Notes under the pieces: model-generated | The model's database searches: none | Seen by the model: only the letters and a program-made list of their open reading frames with translations | What the model was told of the DNA's origin: nothing | In this document: positions 6,549 through 14,784 of the stretch, piece by piece | How positions within the stretch are numbered: the first letter of the stretch is position 1 | Layout: the number at the start of each line of letters is the position of its first letter | From: Acidilobaceae archaeon | GTDB taxonomy: Archaea > Thermoproteota > Thermoprotei_A > Sulfolobales > Acidilobaceae | Assembly: GCA_027014125.1 (NCBI GenBank) | Contig: JALWEI010000021.1 | Coordinates: 1 to 35,578 of the forward strand | Direction of reading: 5' to 3' | Length of the DNA stretch: 35,578 bases | Position numbers and translations under genes: made by a program

Positions 6549-7250
6549 TTACTGGGACTCGCCGTAGTCTATAACGACGTTCAGCTGGGCCAGCGCCGTC
6601 TTCCTCCTCTCTCCACGTGGGTCGGGGATCATCCTGCCCCTGACAGTCTTCCTCCTCCTCTCGCCCTTCCTCCTAGGCCTGTAGCCGGGCGGGCCTGAGA
6701 GGAGTGCCCTCTTCTTCCCAGCCCCGGGGACTCCGGGGTGCATTGGTATCCCGGTTGCGTCTGATCCGCCCCTTATCTTGAACCTTATACCGGGGTAGCC
6801 TATTATCGCGCCGTCGAATGTGTCTCCTATCTCGAGCCCCGAGAGCCTGACCGCGACCTCCTCAGGGACTGCTATCTGCCAAGCCCTAGCCCTGAAGGCC
6901 TCGGCCTCCGCCTCCAGGTCTCCTGCAACCTCTCCCAGCAGCTCCATGCTGACCTGGACCTCGTAGTCCTCTAGTCCATCAGCTACCTCGACCTTGAATG
7001 GGATGTTGACCCTCTTATCCTCCTGCTTGAAGCGTAGGGTCAGCACGCCGACTTCTCCTAGGCCTAGCTCCTCGTAGAGCTTCTTCGACACCCTGGCTAT
7101 CGGCAGCTCCGTCCTCTCCTTCTCCTTGGTCTTGGTCATGGTCTCCCTTAGCTCTATATCCTCTACGCCCTTAGCCTTGACCTTGACTACCTTACTCCCC
7201 GCCTTGGGGTCCGAGATCACGATCCTAAGTGGAGGCCTCTCCTCTGACAC
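6549..7250 (-). CDS. rps6e: 30S ribosomal protein S6e
   Basis: S6e is a component of the archaeal and eukaryotic small ribosomal subunit. The family signature is clear: the N-terminal IVISDPKAGSK strand, then GGSDATGIPMHPGVPGAGKKR around residues 160-180 and LLSGPPGYRPRRKGERRRK around 183-202, followed by a basic VRG segment. At 233 residues it is slightly longer than crenarchaeal homologues; the middle region is acidic and Glu-rich. The start is GTG, with a GGTGA Shine-Dalgarno about eight bases upstream on a leader of roughly 50 bases. It is divergent from the aIF5B gene, and both are translation genes. Confidence 0.95.
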   Translation of the reverse strand: MSEERPPLRIVISDPKAGSKVVKVKAKGVEDIELRETMTKTKEKERTELPIARVSKKLYEELGLGEVGVLTLRFKQEDKRVNIPFKVEVADGLEDYEVQVSMELLGEVAGDLEAEAEAFRARAWQIAVPEEVAVRLSGLEIGDTFDGAIIGYPGIRFKIRGGSDATGIPMHPGVPGAGKKRALLSGPPGYRPRRKGERRRKTVRGRMIPDPRGERRKTALAQLNVVIDYGESQ

Positions 7251-7322
7251 TCCTGTTCACCCCCACGACCGCCCTGCGATGGGCGGCCAGGTCTCCACGG
7301 GCCAGCCAGGCCCAGGGTACCA

Positions 7323-7331
7323 CTATTAAGG
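7323..7331 (+). promoter_or_regulatory. TATA element between rps6e and infB, possibly shared
   Basis: CTATTAAGG is centred about 29 bases upstream of the GTG of infB, fitting a leaderless transcript. The same bases read CCTTAATAG on the other strand and are the only TATA-like element in the 105-base gap that could serve rps6e. Confidence 0.55.
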
Positions 7332-7355
7332 TTTAGCCCGGGCCACGTCTACATC

Positions 7356-9203
7356 GTGGAGGTGCTAGGTGCGGTGAGTGCCGGCAGGAGGCTGAGGCAG
7401 CCGATAGTAGTGGTGCTCGGACACGTCGACCACGGGAAGACAACGCTCCTCGACAAGATCAGGAAGACGGCGGTAGCGGCTAAGGAGGCGGGAGGCATAA
7501 CGCAGCACATAGGGGCCAGTATAGTGCCTGCTGACGTTATAGAGAAGATAGCGGAGCCCCTCAAGCAGGTCATACCGGTGAAGCTGATCATACCAGGCCT
7601 CCTCTTCATAGACACCCCCGGCCACGAGCTCTTCTCAAACCTGAGGAGGCGTGGAGGCAGCGTCGCCGACTTCGCGATAGTAGTCGTAGATATAATGGAG
7701 GGGTTCAAGCCGCAGACGTACGAGGCTATAGAGCTACTCAAGGCTAGGAGAGTCCCCTTCCTCGTCGCGGCGAACAAGATCGATAGGATACCAGGATGGA
7801 GGCCCAACCCGGACCAGCCATTCATATACACCATCAAGAAGCAGGACCCCAGGGTCCAGGCTATACTCGAGGAGAAGGTGTACGAGATCGTGGGCAAGCT
7901 ATACGAGCAGGGGCTCCCCGCAGAGCTGTTCACCAGGATAAAAGACTTCACAAAGGCAATCGCAATAGTGCCAGTCAGCGCCAAGACTGGTGAGGGGATA
8001 GCGGAGCTACTAACAGTACTAGCAGGGCTAACCCAACAGTACCTACAGAAGAGGCTGAGATACGCAGAGGGCCCAGCCCGGGGGGTAGTGCTAGAGCTAA
8101 AGGAAGTCCAGGGCCTGGGTACGGTGGCCGACTCGGTAATCTACGATGGGGTGCTCAGGGTAGGCGACAGGATAGTCCTAGCAGGCAAGGAGGGCCCCAA
8201 GGTAACAACAGTGAGGGCACTCCTCATGCCCAAGCCCCTACAGGACATAAGGAGCCGCGGGGTCCAGTTCATGAACGTGGATGAGGTATACGCCGCGGCG
8301 GGGGTGAGGATAGTAGCCCCCGGCCTAGACGAGGTCCTAGCAGGCTCACCCCTCTACGTGGCCAACACAGAGGAGGCGCTAAACGAGGCCATAGACATGG
8401 TGAGGAGGGAGGTGGAGGAGCTGAGGATAAGGACAGACAAGATCGGGGTGGTAGTCAAGGCAGACACGCTAGGCACCCTGGAGGCGCTAGTGGAGGCGCT
8501 GAAGAGGAGGGATATACCGGTGAGGATCGCAGACATAGGCCCAGTGACGAGGAGCGATGTTATAGACGCTAGCGTGACCAAGGCACACGACAAGTACCTA
8601 GGCGTCATACTGGCATTCAACGTCAAGGTCCTACCGGAGGCAGAGGAGGAGGCGAAGAGGCTCGGAGTAAAGATATTCAGGGACAACGTCATCTACCAGC
8701 TAATAGACGCCTACGACGAGTGGCTCAAGAAGGAGAAGGAGAGGGAGAGGCTGGAGAAGCTAAACAAGCTAGTCAGACCCGGCAAATTCAGGATCCTACC
8801 AGGCTACATATTCAGGAGGAGCGACCCCGCAATAGTGGGAGTAGAGGTCCTGGGAGGAGTGATAAGGCCAGGATACCCGGTAATGGATCAGCACGGAAGG
8901 GAGCTAGGCAGGATAATGGCGATCCGGGACAGGGATAAGAGCCTAGAAGAGGCTAGGCTAGGCATGGCGGTAGCCGTCTCAATACAAGGCAGAATACTCA
9001 TAGGCCGCCACGCGGACGAGGGGGACATACTCTACACCAACGTCCCCTCGGAGCACGCCCTGAAAATGATCACAGAGCTAAGAGACCTCCTAAGCAAAGA
9101 CGAGATAGAGACGCTAAGGGAAATAGCCGAGATCAAGAGGAAGGCAGGAGACAGGAGCTACATAAGAGTCATAGCCAAACTGCCAAAAACAGTAAAGCAT
9201 TAA
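7356..9203 (+). CDS. infB: Translation initiation factor aIF5B (IF2-like)
   Basis: This is the GTPase that promotes subunit joining and initiator tRNA positioning. G motifs are intact: GHVDHGKT (residues 22-29), GGITQHIGA switch I (46-54), DTPGH (86-90) and NKID (140-143), with SAK in the G5 position. The beta-barrel domain II, the linking alpha/beta/alpha domain III and the C-terminal domain follow, ending with the helical region typical of the archaeal form. The length of 615 residues is standard for archaeal aIF5B, which lacks the long eukaryotic N-terminal extension. GTG 7356 is chosen because of the TATA element upstream. Its TAA overlaps the stop of the convergent downstream gene by three bases. 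Confidence 0.96.
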   Translation: MEVLGAVSAGRRLRQPIVVVLGHVDHGKTTLLDKIRKTAVAAKEAGGITQHIGASIVPADVIEKIAEPLKQVIPVKLIIPGLLFIDTPGHELFSNLRRRGGSVADFAIVVVDIMEGFKPQTYEAIELLKARRVPFLVAANKIDRIPGWRPNPDQPFIYTIKKQDPRVQAILEEKVYEIVGKLYEQGLPAELFTRIKDFTKAIAIVPVSAKTGEGIAELLTVLAGLTQQYLQKRLRYAEGPARGVVLELKEVQGLGTVADSVIYDGVLRVGDRIVLAGKEGPKVTTVRALLMPKPLQDIRSRGVQFMNVDEVYAAAGVRIVAPGLDEVLAGSPLYVANTEEALNEAIDMVRREVEELRIRTDKIGVVVKADTLGTLEALVEALKRRDIPVRIADIGPVTRSDVIDASVTKAHDKYLGVILAFNVKVLPEAEEEAKRLGVKIFRDNVIYQLIDAYDEWLKKEKERERLEKLNKLVRPGKFRILPGYIFRRSDPAIVGVEVLGGVIRPGYPVMDQHGRELGRIMAIRDRDKSLEEARLGMAVAVSIQGRILIGRHADEGDILYTNVPSEHALKMITELRDLLSKDEIETLREIAEIKRKAGDRSYIRVIAKLPKTVKH

Positions 9204-10480
9204 CGGGAGAACTCCACCTCATACGTCATCGGATCCCCATCCTTATACCACCAATAATACCACGGGAGAGGGTTACCGCTAACATCATACACAACTATCC
9301 TAGGCGTAGTATACTCGCTATCATGCCTACCAGCCTTATACACGTCTACACTAAGATAAGCGCACCCCAACCCGTAGCAGAAGCTGATACCGGTAGACAA
9401 TGAACCCCCAATAGTATAATCGGATTCGTATACTCCATCCTCAAACGATATCTCAGCATAGCCCATACTAGGCCCAGCCGGGGCCACAGGAGACCCGGGC
9501 TGGTATACGCCCAGATACGAGGCATAGCTGAGAGCCCTTATACTAACAGGCGTAATAGTATATATGGGCCCTGCATAACATACACCAGCGAACCCATCGT
9601 TAGTCCCAGCATAATAATCGAGCCTATACTCAACCGAGGCCAGCTGCACCCTACGCTCGCCATTAGCAGACCTCTGCATCGACTCCTGGGCAACGACGGT
9701 AGGCGTTAGCTTCTTGCCAACCTCATACCACGACGACCAGGCATAGCACTCGCACGTAACCATGTCCCAGTCTAGACAATCCTGCTGGAAGCCCGATAGG
9801 TACATGGCAGACGGAGGATCCAAGACAAGTTTAAACGCGGTCTCAAGGCCCTCGATACTATTCACGACAGCTAGCCTGGTTAGGGCGGTACATGTGTCAC
9901 CACTACCAAAGTCGCAGTATACCGTGTCTTCAACCTCACTGGGCTTAAAAACACCCTGCTCCATTAGACTAATATCAACAGCGACTTCGGCGATAGGCTT
10001 CGAAGACCTAACCTCAATTATGGTAGAACCCGAGGCCCTAAGCTTAGCCCGAGACCCAACAATATCATAGCACTGCACAGACACTTTATACTCTTGAGGC
10101 TCCCTATACTCTATAGAGCCATCAACTTTATACTTAACAGGAGGAGCATTTCTAACATAATCACTAACCTTAACGGTACTGCCCGGCTTAACAGTATCCA
10201 CCCAGACAAGCTCCATTATACCATCCTTCACAGGGTTATACGGAGTCGAGTATCTATGAACAATCACACTACAAGCATCAGCATCTACACTAGGAACTTT
10301 TACAAAGATATTAACCAGTAATGGCTCACCGCCATTCAGCCACTCATAGAACAACAGTTTAGCATTATCCACAGGCTCACCAATAACGGCAGAACCAAAC
10401 AAGCCTGCAACCAATAAACCTATTATTATAAGTCGTAGCCTACCGTTTGATGCTAACGAGTTCAACCTGATACGGTTCAT
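9200..10480 (-). CDS. Exported cysteine-rich protein, unknown
   Basis: A basic N terminus followed by a hydrophobic helix (LIIIGLLVAGLFGSAVIG, about residues 17-34) predicts a signal peptide or membrane anchor. The remaining 390 residues are beta-rich with many Tyr and ten cysteines, several in close pairs (YCDFGSGDTC, CLDWDMVTCEC, CYGLGC), suggesting disulfide-stabilised folding outside the cell. No family was recognised. The frame opens at TTG 10495, but ATG 10480 lies 26 bases from a strong TATA box and is preferred, giving 426 residues. The gene is more AT-rich than its neighbours and uses more varied codons, which suggests transfer or relaxed selection. It may be an S-layer-associated or secreted surface protein. 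Confidence 0.75.
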   Translation of the reverse strand: MNRIRLNSLASNGRLRLIIIGLLVAGLFGSAVIGEPVDNAKLLFYEWLNGGEPLLVNIFVKVPSVDADACSVIVHRYSTPYNPVKDGIMELVWVDTVKPGSTVKVSDYVRNAPPVKYKVDGSIEYREPQEYKVSVQCYDIVGSRAKLRASGSTIIEVRSSKPIAEVAVDISLMEQGVFKPSEVEDTVYCDFGSGDTCTALTRLAVVNSIEGLETAFKLVLDPPSAMYLSGFQQDCLDWDMVTCECYAWSSWYEVGKKLTPTVVAQESMQRSANGERRVQLASVEYRLDYYAGTNDGFAGVCYAGPIYTITPVSIRALSYASYLGVYQPGSPVAPAGPSMGYAEISFEDGVYESDYTIGGSLSTGISFCYGLGCAYLSVDVYKAGRHDSEYTTPRIVVYDVSGNPLPWYYWWYKDGDPMTYEVEFSR

Positions 10481-10500
10481 AATTATCTGCCTCAAATACC

Positions 10501-10510
10501 TATATTATAG
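10501..10510 (-). promoter_or_regulatory. TATA box for the exported cysteine-rich protein
   Basis: CTATAATATA on the minus strand is centred 26 bases upstream of ATG 10480, the spacing expected for a leaderless crenarchaeal mRNA. It decides in favour of that ATG over the TTG at 10495. Confidence 0.65.
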
Positions 10511-10568
10511 CGTTACTAGTATTAAATTATTTAATGTATTTTGTCATTAAATATTGATATCAAGAGTT

Positions 10569-10579
10569 CTATAAATATA
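10569..10579 (+). promoter_or_regulatory. Strong TATA box with no assigned gene
   Basis: TCTATAAATATAG at about 10568-10580 is one of the best TATA elements in the window. On the plus strand it predicts a transcript start near 10600, next to an ATG at 10604 that opens a 21-codon ORF ending at 10669, followed by a T-rich stretch. Because the element is near-palindromic it could instead be a second promoter for the exported protein on the minus strand. Confidence 0.5.
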
Positions 10580-10646
10580 GTATCTCCACCCCGCCTAGCT
10601 CTAATGTGGGATAGCGAAGAAACTGGTTCAGTGTATGTCGGTGGCG

Positions 10647-11066
10647 TTATATTATTTCTTCTTGGCTAAATACTATTTTATATTCCCTTTCGAAGCTCTC
10701 TTGAGAATCGCTGGCGTGGACTACGTTATTTTGTATCGAGAGGGCGAAGTCCCCCCTTATTGTGCCCGGCTGCGCCTTCCTACCGTCTGTGGACCCGATC
10801 ATGAGCCTAACAACCTCTATAGCACTGTCACCCTCGAGGATCATCGCCACTATCGGCCCGCTCGTTATGAACTCTACTAGGTCGTTGAAGAATGGCTTCT
10901 CCCGGTGGACGCTGTAGAACTCCTCAGCCATCTCCCTAGTCATCTTTAGCATCTTTAGGGCCCTTATCTTTAGGCCCTTCCTCTCGAACCGTGATATGAC
11001 CTCGCCCACGAGGCCCCTCTCCACGCCATCGGGCTTGACGAGCACCAGGGTCCTCTCGACGCCCAT
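10647..11066 (-). CDS. ndk: Nucleoside diphosphate kinase
   Basis: The enzyme transfers the gamma phosphate between nucleoside di- and triphosphates through a phosphohistidine. The family signature NVVHASDS with active H117 is intact, as are K11 in LVKPDG, the [10 protein letters not shown] segment near residues 51-60 and the [12 protein letters not shown] region. The length of 139 residues is standard. The ATG is preceded by GGTGG seven bases upstream and a TATA box centred about 39 bases upstream, so the mRNA has a leader of about 13 bases. In archaea ndk often sits close to infB, as here, although an unrelated exported-protein gene lies between them. Confidence 0.96.
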   Translation of the reverse strand: MGVERTLVLVKPDGVERGLVGEVISRFERKGLKIRALKMLKMTREMAEEFYSVHREKPFFNDLVEFITSGPIVAMILEGDSAIEVVRLMIGSTDGRKAQPGTIRGDFALSIQNNVVHASDSQESFEREYKIVFSQEEII

Positions 11067-11101
11067 GATCTGCCACCGTGTTGGATGGCTCCCCGGGCTG
11101 G

Positions 11102-11109
11102 GTTTAAAG
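11102..11109 (-). promoter_or_regulatory. TATA box for ndk
   Basis: The minus strand reads GCTTTAAACC around this position, about 39 bases upstream of the ndk ATG. Confidence 0.55.
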
Positions 11110-11226
11110 CGCCACGGTCCCCCTGCTGGGCTAGTATGTGCAAGCGCCTGTGGGATACTGGTCTTGTCTATGTAGATGCTTATAGGTAGTGGACTCTACT
11201 ATTGTATACTAAGCGGGTGGGTTGCA

Positions 11227-11643
11227 ATGCTGAGGGGTTGTTGCGATGTAACGGTTGAGGCGGCTATGAAGCAGGTGTACCCAACGGCAAGGCCTGGGGA
11301 GAGGTTGGGGGACGCCCTGTGCAGGATGGATGAGGACGGGATCCTTATTGTAGTAGATGAGGCCGGAAGGCTACTTGGGGTCGTGGGCCAGGACGTCGCC
11401 GCCAGGGCCCTGTGCAAGGGGCTAGGCGATGCTAAGGTAGAGGACGTTATGAATAAGAACCCACTGGTGCTGAGGCCGGGCATGAGGCTCGACAAAGCGC
11501 TACCGCTAATGCTGTTAGCAGGAGCCAAGGCAGCCCCTGTGGTAGACCAGGATGGAGTGGTTATAGGCCTAGTCACGCTGCCCCTGATAGCAAGGGCGCT
11601 CCACGAGGAGGTCGATGTAGAGGAGCTCCCCTCCGCCGGCTGA
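11227..11643 (+). CDS. Two-CBS-domain (Bateman) protein
   Basis: The protein consists of one Bateman module: a first CBS motif (TARPGERLGDALCRMDEDGILIVV and the GRLLGVVG turn) and a second (NPLVLRPGMRLDKALPLM with GVVIGLVTLP). Such pairs bind adenosine nucleotides or related ligands and act as energy or metabolite sensors. No catalytic or DNA-binding domain is attached, so it probably regulates a partner in trans. The frame is open from ATG 11176; ATG 11227 is preferred because the extra residues look unlike the family and a TATA-like TGTATACT lies about 21 bases upstream. It stands alone between ndk and the ligase gene. Confidence 0.8.
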   Translation: MLRGCCDVTVEAAMKQVYPTARPGERLGDALCRMDEDGILIVVDEAGRLLGVVGQDVAARALCKGLGDAKVEDVMNKNPLVLRPGMRLDKALPLMLLAGAKAAPVVDQDGVVIGLVTLPLIARALHEEVDVEELPSAG

Positions 11644-11811
11644 TACCCCCAGGATTATTTCCAGGCCCCAACCTGAGCCCCCGGTCTGGGGTCATGAGGC
11701 TTTACTGCGGGTCGCTAACCTGGGTCCTCCCCACTACTCGGTCTTGCCGGGTCCGCTCATCCCCAATCTAGCAGGGTCTGCTCCCCCCTTATAGGCTCAG
11801 GCTGTGATTAG

Positions 11812-11819
11812 GTATAGTA
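11812..11819 (+). promoter_or_regulatory. TATA element for the DNA ligase operon
   Basis: GTATAGTA is centred 20-30 bases upstream of the GTG 11836 and ATG 11845 start candidates. The remaining 11644-11811 gap holds no gene I can see. Confidence 0.5.
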
Positions 11820-11835
11820 CTAGGGCGTTGGATGG

Positions 11836-13668
11836 GTGGATGTGATGGCCGACCTTAGGTTCAGGGTCGTAGCAGAGGCATTCGCTGCCATGGAGAGGGT
11901 GACGGCCAGGACCCAGCTCATGCTGACCCTTGTCAAGCTGTTCAAAGCCACCCCGCCGGAGGTCATAGACAAGGTGGTCTACATAATACAGGGCAAGCTA
12001 GCCCCGGACTGGAAGGACGTCCCGGAGCTGGGAATAGGGGAGAAGCTGCTCATCAAGGCTATAGCACTCGCCTATAAGACGAGCGAGGCTACGGTAGAGA
12101 AGCTCTTCAAATCCATCGGGGACCTAGGCGAGGTTGCTGAGAGGGTAGCAAGACAGTACCGGGCCAAGAGGCGGGGCAGGGGCATGGGTCTGGACGCCTT
12201 CATGGGCGTAGAGGAGGAGGCGCTAACAGTGAACAGGGTCTACAACACACTACTCAGGATAGCCCAGGCCCAGGGGGAGGGGAGCAGGGACATAAAGCTA
12301 CGCCTCCTAGCCGGTCTACTCGCAGAGGCGGACCCCCTGGAGGCCAAGTACATTGTGAGGTTCATAGAGGGCAGGCTAAGGGTAGGCATCGGAGATGCCA
12401 CCATACTAGACGCCCTCGCAGTGGCATACGGCGGCGGGGCCCACGCCAGGGAGATAGTCGAGAGGGCCTACAACCTGATGGCGGACCTAGGCTACATAGC
12501 AAAGCTACTAGTCGAGAAGGGCCTAGAGGCACTCAAAGAGATCCACCCAAGGGTCGGTGTACCGATAAGGCCAATGCTAGCAGAGAGGGGCCGGGACCCG
12601 GAGGAGGTACTCAGGAAGGTGGGGGGCCGGGCGCTGGTGGAGTACAAGTACGACGGCGAGAGGGCGCAGATACACAAGCGCGGCGAGGAGGTGGTCATAT
12701 TCTCCAGGAGGCTTGAGAACATAACCAGGATGTACCCCGACGTGGTGGAGATGGTAAAGAGGTCGGTGAAGGCGGAGGAGGCGATAGTAGAGGGGGAGAT
12801 CGTAGCAATAGACCCCGACACCATGGAGCTCAAGCCATTCCAAGAGCTCATGCACAGGAAGAGGAAGCACGATATCCACAAGATAATGAAGGAGGTGCCA
12901 GTGGCGGTATTCCTATTCGAGATGCTATACAGGGACGGCGAGGACCTAACAGGAATGCCCCTCCCAGAGAGGAGGAAAAGGCTACTAGACTCGATACAGC
13001 CAGAGGAGACGTTCAGGCTGGCGGAGTACATAGAGACGGGAGACCCCCAAGAGCTATGGAGCTTCTTCCTCAGAGCAATAGAAGACGGGGCCGAGGGAGT
13101 AATGGTGAAGGCGCTCCACAACCAGAGCTACTACGTGGCGGGGGTCAGGGGCTGGTTATGGGTAAAGATCAAGAAGGACTACAAGAGCGAGATGATAGAC
13201 ACGGTAGACCTAGTCGTCGTGGGCGCATTCTATGGGAAGGGCAAGAGGGGAGGAAAGCTCAGCAGCCTACTCATGGCAGCCTACAACCCCGAGACAGACA
13301 CGTTCAGGACCGTATGCAAGGTGGCAACAGGATTCACAGACGAGGAGCTGGAGAAGATGCAGGACATGCTCAAACCCCTAATCATACCCCACAAGCACCC
13401 CAGGGTAGACTCCAAGATGGAGCCAGACGTATGGATCGAGCCAAGGATAGTGGCGGAGATACTAGGGGCAGAGCTAACACTATCACCAATGCACACATGC
13501 TGCTACAACAAGGCCAAGACCGGGGTAGGCATATCGATAAGGTTCCCCCGCTTCATAAGGTGGAGGCCAGACAAGAGGCCGGAGGACGCGACAACCGAGG
13601 AGGAGCTGTTCGAGATGTACAGGAGGCAGCTGAGGAAGATTGAGGAGGAGGCGGCCCAGGCGGGGTAA
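11836..13668 (+). CDS. lig: ATP-type DNA ligase (archaeal LigI-like)
   Basis: The enzyme seals nicks in replication and repair. The order is an N-terminal helical DNA-binding domain (about residues 1-240), the nucleotidyltransferase domain with motif I KYDGERAQ (adenylated K271), then the further motifs (GEIVAID, EGVMVKA, WVKIKKDY), and an OB-fold domain ending in a basic helix. At 610 residues it has the standard archaeal length. Some crenarchaeal ligases of this group also use ADP; the sequence does not tell. The start is GTG 11836 or ATG 11845, both consistent with the TATA element. The 3' end overlaps the RNase P subunit gene, and the gene appears to lead the following translation operon. 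Confidence 0.95.
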   Translation: MDVMADLRFRVVAEAFAAMERVTARTQLMLTLVKLFKATPPEVIDKVVYIIQGKLAPDWKDVPELGIGEKLLIKAIALAYKTSEATVEKLFKSIGDLGEVAERVARQYRAKRRGRGMGLDAFMGVEEEALTVNRVYNTLLRIAQAQGEGSRDIKLRLLAGLLAEADPLEAKYIVRFIEGRLRVGIGDATILDALAVAYGGGAHAREIVERAYNLMADLGYIAKLLVEKGLEALKEIHPRVGVPIRPMLAERGRDPEEVLRKVGGRALVEYKYDGERAQIHKRGEEVVIFSRRLENITRMYPDVVEMVKRSVKAEEAIVEGEIVAIDPDTMELKPFQELMHRKRKHDIHKIMKEVPVAVFLFEMLYRDGEDLTGMPLPERRKRLLDSIQPEETFRLAEYIETGDPQELWSFFLRAIEDGAEGVMVKALHNQSYYVAGVRGWLWVKIKKDYKSEMIDTVDLVVVGAFYGKGKRGGKLSSLLMAAYNPETDTFRTVCKVATGFTDEELEKMQDMLKPLIIPHKHPRVDSKMEPDVWIEPRIVAEILGAELTLSPMHTCCYNKAKTGVGISIRFPRFIRWRPDKRPEDATTEEELFEMYRRQLRKIEEEAAQAG

Positions 13669-14170
13669 CGATAAGCTCAGGGACCTGGTAAGGCAGAGCA
13701 TGGCGAGGCTCTACAGGATAGCCCAGCAGGAGGCCAGGGCTGGCAGGCTGGATAGGGCGTCAAGGATAGGGTGGGAGATATGGCGCCTCCACGTGGAGAC
13801 AAGGGTCAGGATGCCCAGGTGGATGAAGAGGGGGCTATGCAAGAGGTGCAAGATACCCCTGATACCAGGGGTCACTGCCAGGGTGAGGACCAGGAGCCAG
13901 GGATGCCTAGCCTATAAAACCGTCACATGCCTCCACTGCGGCTGGATACACAGGTACCCGTACAGGAGGAGATGCAGGGGTGGAAGGACTACGGGCGAGA
14001 GTGAAGAGGAAGCACCACTCCAAGCCAGACGTGATCATAGGGAAGAACGGGCTAACCCCAGGGGTAATCGAGGAGATAAAGAGGAGGCTGGACAAGGAGG
14101 AGATAGTCAAGGTAAAGATGCTCAGGACGAGCCTAGAGGCGGAGGACATGGACAGGAGGAGGATGGCTGA
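13640..14170 (+). CDS. rnp4: RNase P protein component 4 (Rpp21/Rpr2) with an unusual C-terminal extension
   Basis: This subunit helps the RNase P RNA process tRNA 5' ends. Residues about 10-60 form the two helices that pair with Rpp29, and residues 67-100 are a zinc ribbon with ligands C67, C70, C97 and C100 (CKRC and CLHC). The family normally ends soon after the ribbon, at about 110-120 residues. Here no stop codon comes until 14170, so the frame adds about 60 Arg, Glu, Gly and Gln-rich residues that lie entirely over the next gene in another frame. The start TTG 13640 overlaps the ligase gene by 29 bases and has only a weak Shine-Dalgarno. Confidence 0.85.
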   Translation: MRRRRPRRGNDKLRDLVRQSMARLYRIAQQEARAGRLDRASRIGWEIWRLHVETRVRMPRWMKRGLCKRCKIPLIPGVTARVRTRSQGCLAYKTVTCLHCGWIHRYPYRRRCRGGRTTGESEEEAPLQARRDHREERANPRGNRGDKEEAGQGGDSQGKDAQDEPRGGGHGQEEDG

Positions 14171-14300
14171 GACGATCGCAAGGGCAACCGGGGCTAGGCT
14201 AATGGGCGTAAGGGGGAGGACACTAATACTATACAAGGAGAAGCCCAGGATACCGCTTAAAACCCCCAAGAGGCAACGAGCCACCCCACGGAGGAGGTAA
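13980..14300 (+). CDS. CRM-domain (YhbY-like) RNA-binding protein
   Basis: This small protein of 106 residues is a single CRM domain, found in bacterial YhbY and plant group II intron splicing factors, where it binds RNA and is associated with ribosome assembly. The domain signature is visible: a basic start (RVKRKHHSKPDVIIGKNGL with the GKNG loop near residues 21-24), EIKRRLDKEEIVKVKML, and GVRGRTLILYK at the end, followed by a basic tail. GTG 13980 has AGGAGG about nine bases upstream. Its position between RNase P protein 4 and S19e supports a role in RNA or ribosome maturation. It overlaps the extended rnp4 frame by 191 bases. Confidence 0.85.
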   Translation: MEGLRARVKRKHHSKPDVIIGKNGLTPGVIEEIKRRLDKEEIVKVKMLRTSLEAEDMDRRRMAETIARATGARLMGVRGRTLILYKEKPRIPLKTPKRQRATPRRR

Positions 14301-14303
14301 GGC

Positions 14304-14765
14304 ATGGTCACAGCACTAGACGTACCCGCAGACAAGCTAATCGAGAAGGTAGCCCAGAAGCTAAAGCAGGACTACCCCCAGATCTCGCCCCCAGCCTGGG
14401 CATTCTACACCAAGACCGGGGTCCACAAGGAGAAGCCGCCAGAGGACCCAGACTGGTGGTACAAGAGGGCGGCCTCCATACTCAGGAAGCTATACAAGTC
14501 GGGCGACCCCATAGGGGTTGGAACCTTCAGGACAATCTACGGCGGGAGGCAGAACAGGGGCTCCGCGCCGGAGCACTTCAGGAAGGGCTCCGGCAGCATA
14601 CCCAGGAAGATACTCCAACAACTAGAACAGGCAGGCCTAGTAGAGAAGAGGCCCGGCAAAGGCAGGATACTATCATCCCAAGGCAGGAGCCTCCTAGACA
14701 AGACGGCCAAGGAGATAATGACGGAGCTTGTAGAGGCCAGGCCAGAGCTGAGGCGGTACCTCTAG
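14304..14765 (+). CDS. rps19e: 30S ribosomal protein S19e
   Basis: S19e is a small-subunit protein of archaea and eukaryotes needed for late 30S or 40S maturation. The family landmarks are AFYTKTGVHKEKPPEDPDWW (about residues 34-53), YKRAASILRKLY, then GVGTFRTIYGGRQNRGSAPEH (71-91), SGSIPRKILQQLEQAGLVEK and the C-terminal winged-helix-like end. The length of 153 residues is standard. The ATG lies four bases after the CRM gene stop, with GAGG in the overlap region serving as ribosome binding site. It is part of the same operon as lig, rnp4 and the CRM gene. Confidence 0.97.
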   Translation: MVTALDVPADKLIEKVAQKLKQDYPQISPPAWAFYTKTGVHKEKPPEDPDWWYKRAASILRKLYKSGDPIGVGTFRTIYGGRQNRGSAPEHFRKGSGSIPRKILQQLEQAGLVEKRPGKGRILSSQGRSLLDKTAKEIMTELVEARPELRRYL

Positions 14766-14784
14766 CCGGGCACGGTGTATACAT

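Noticed and set aside
10600-10670. C/D box small RNA in the unassigned transcript
   Set aside because: No convincing C box (RUGAUGA) and D box (CUGA) pair is present.
10635-10880. Plus-strand frame of 81 codons opposite ndk
   Set aside because: Antisense to the conserved ndk gene with no motif of its own.
13056-13643. Plus-strand 195-codon frame within the ligase gene
   Set aside because: Arg, Gln and Gly-rich shadow of the ligase frame.
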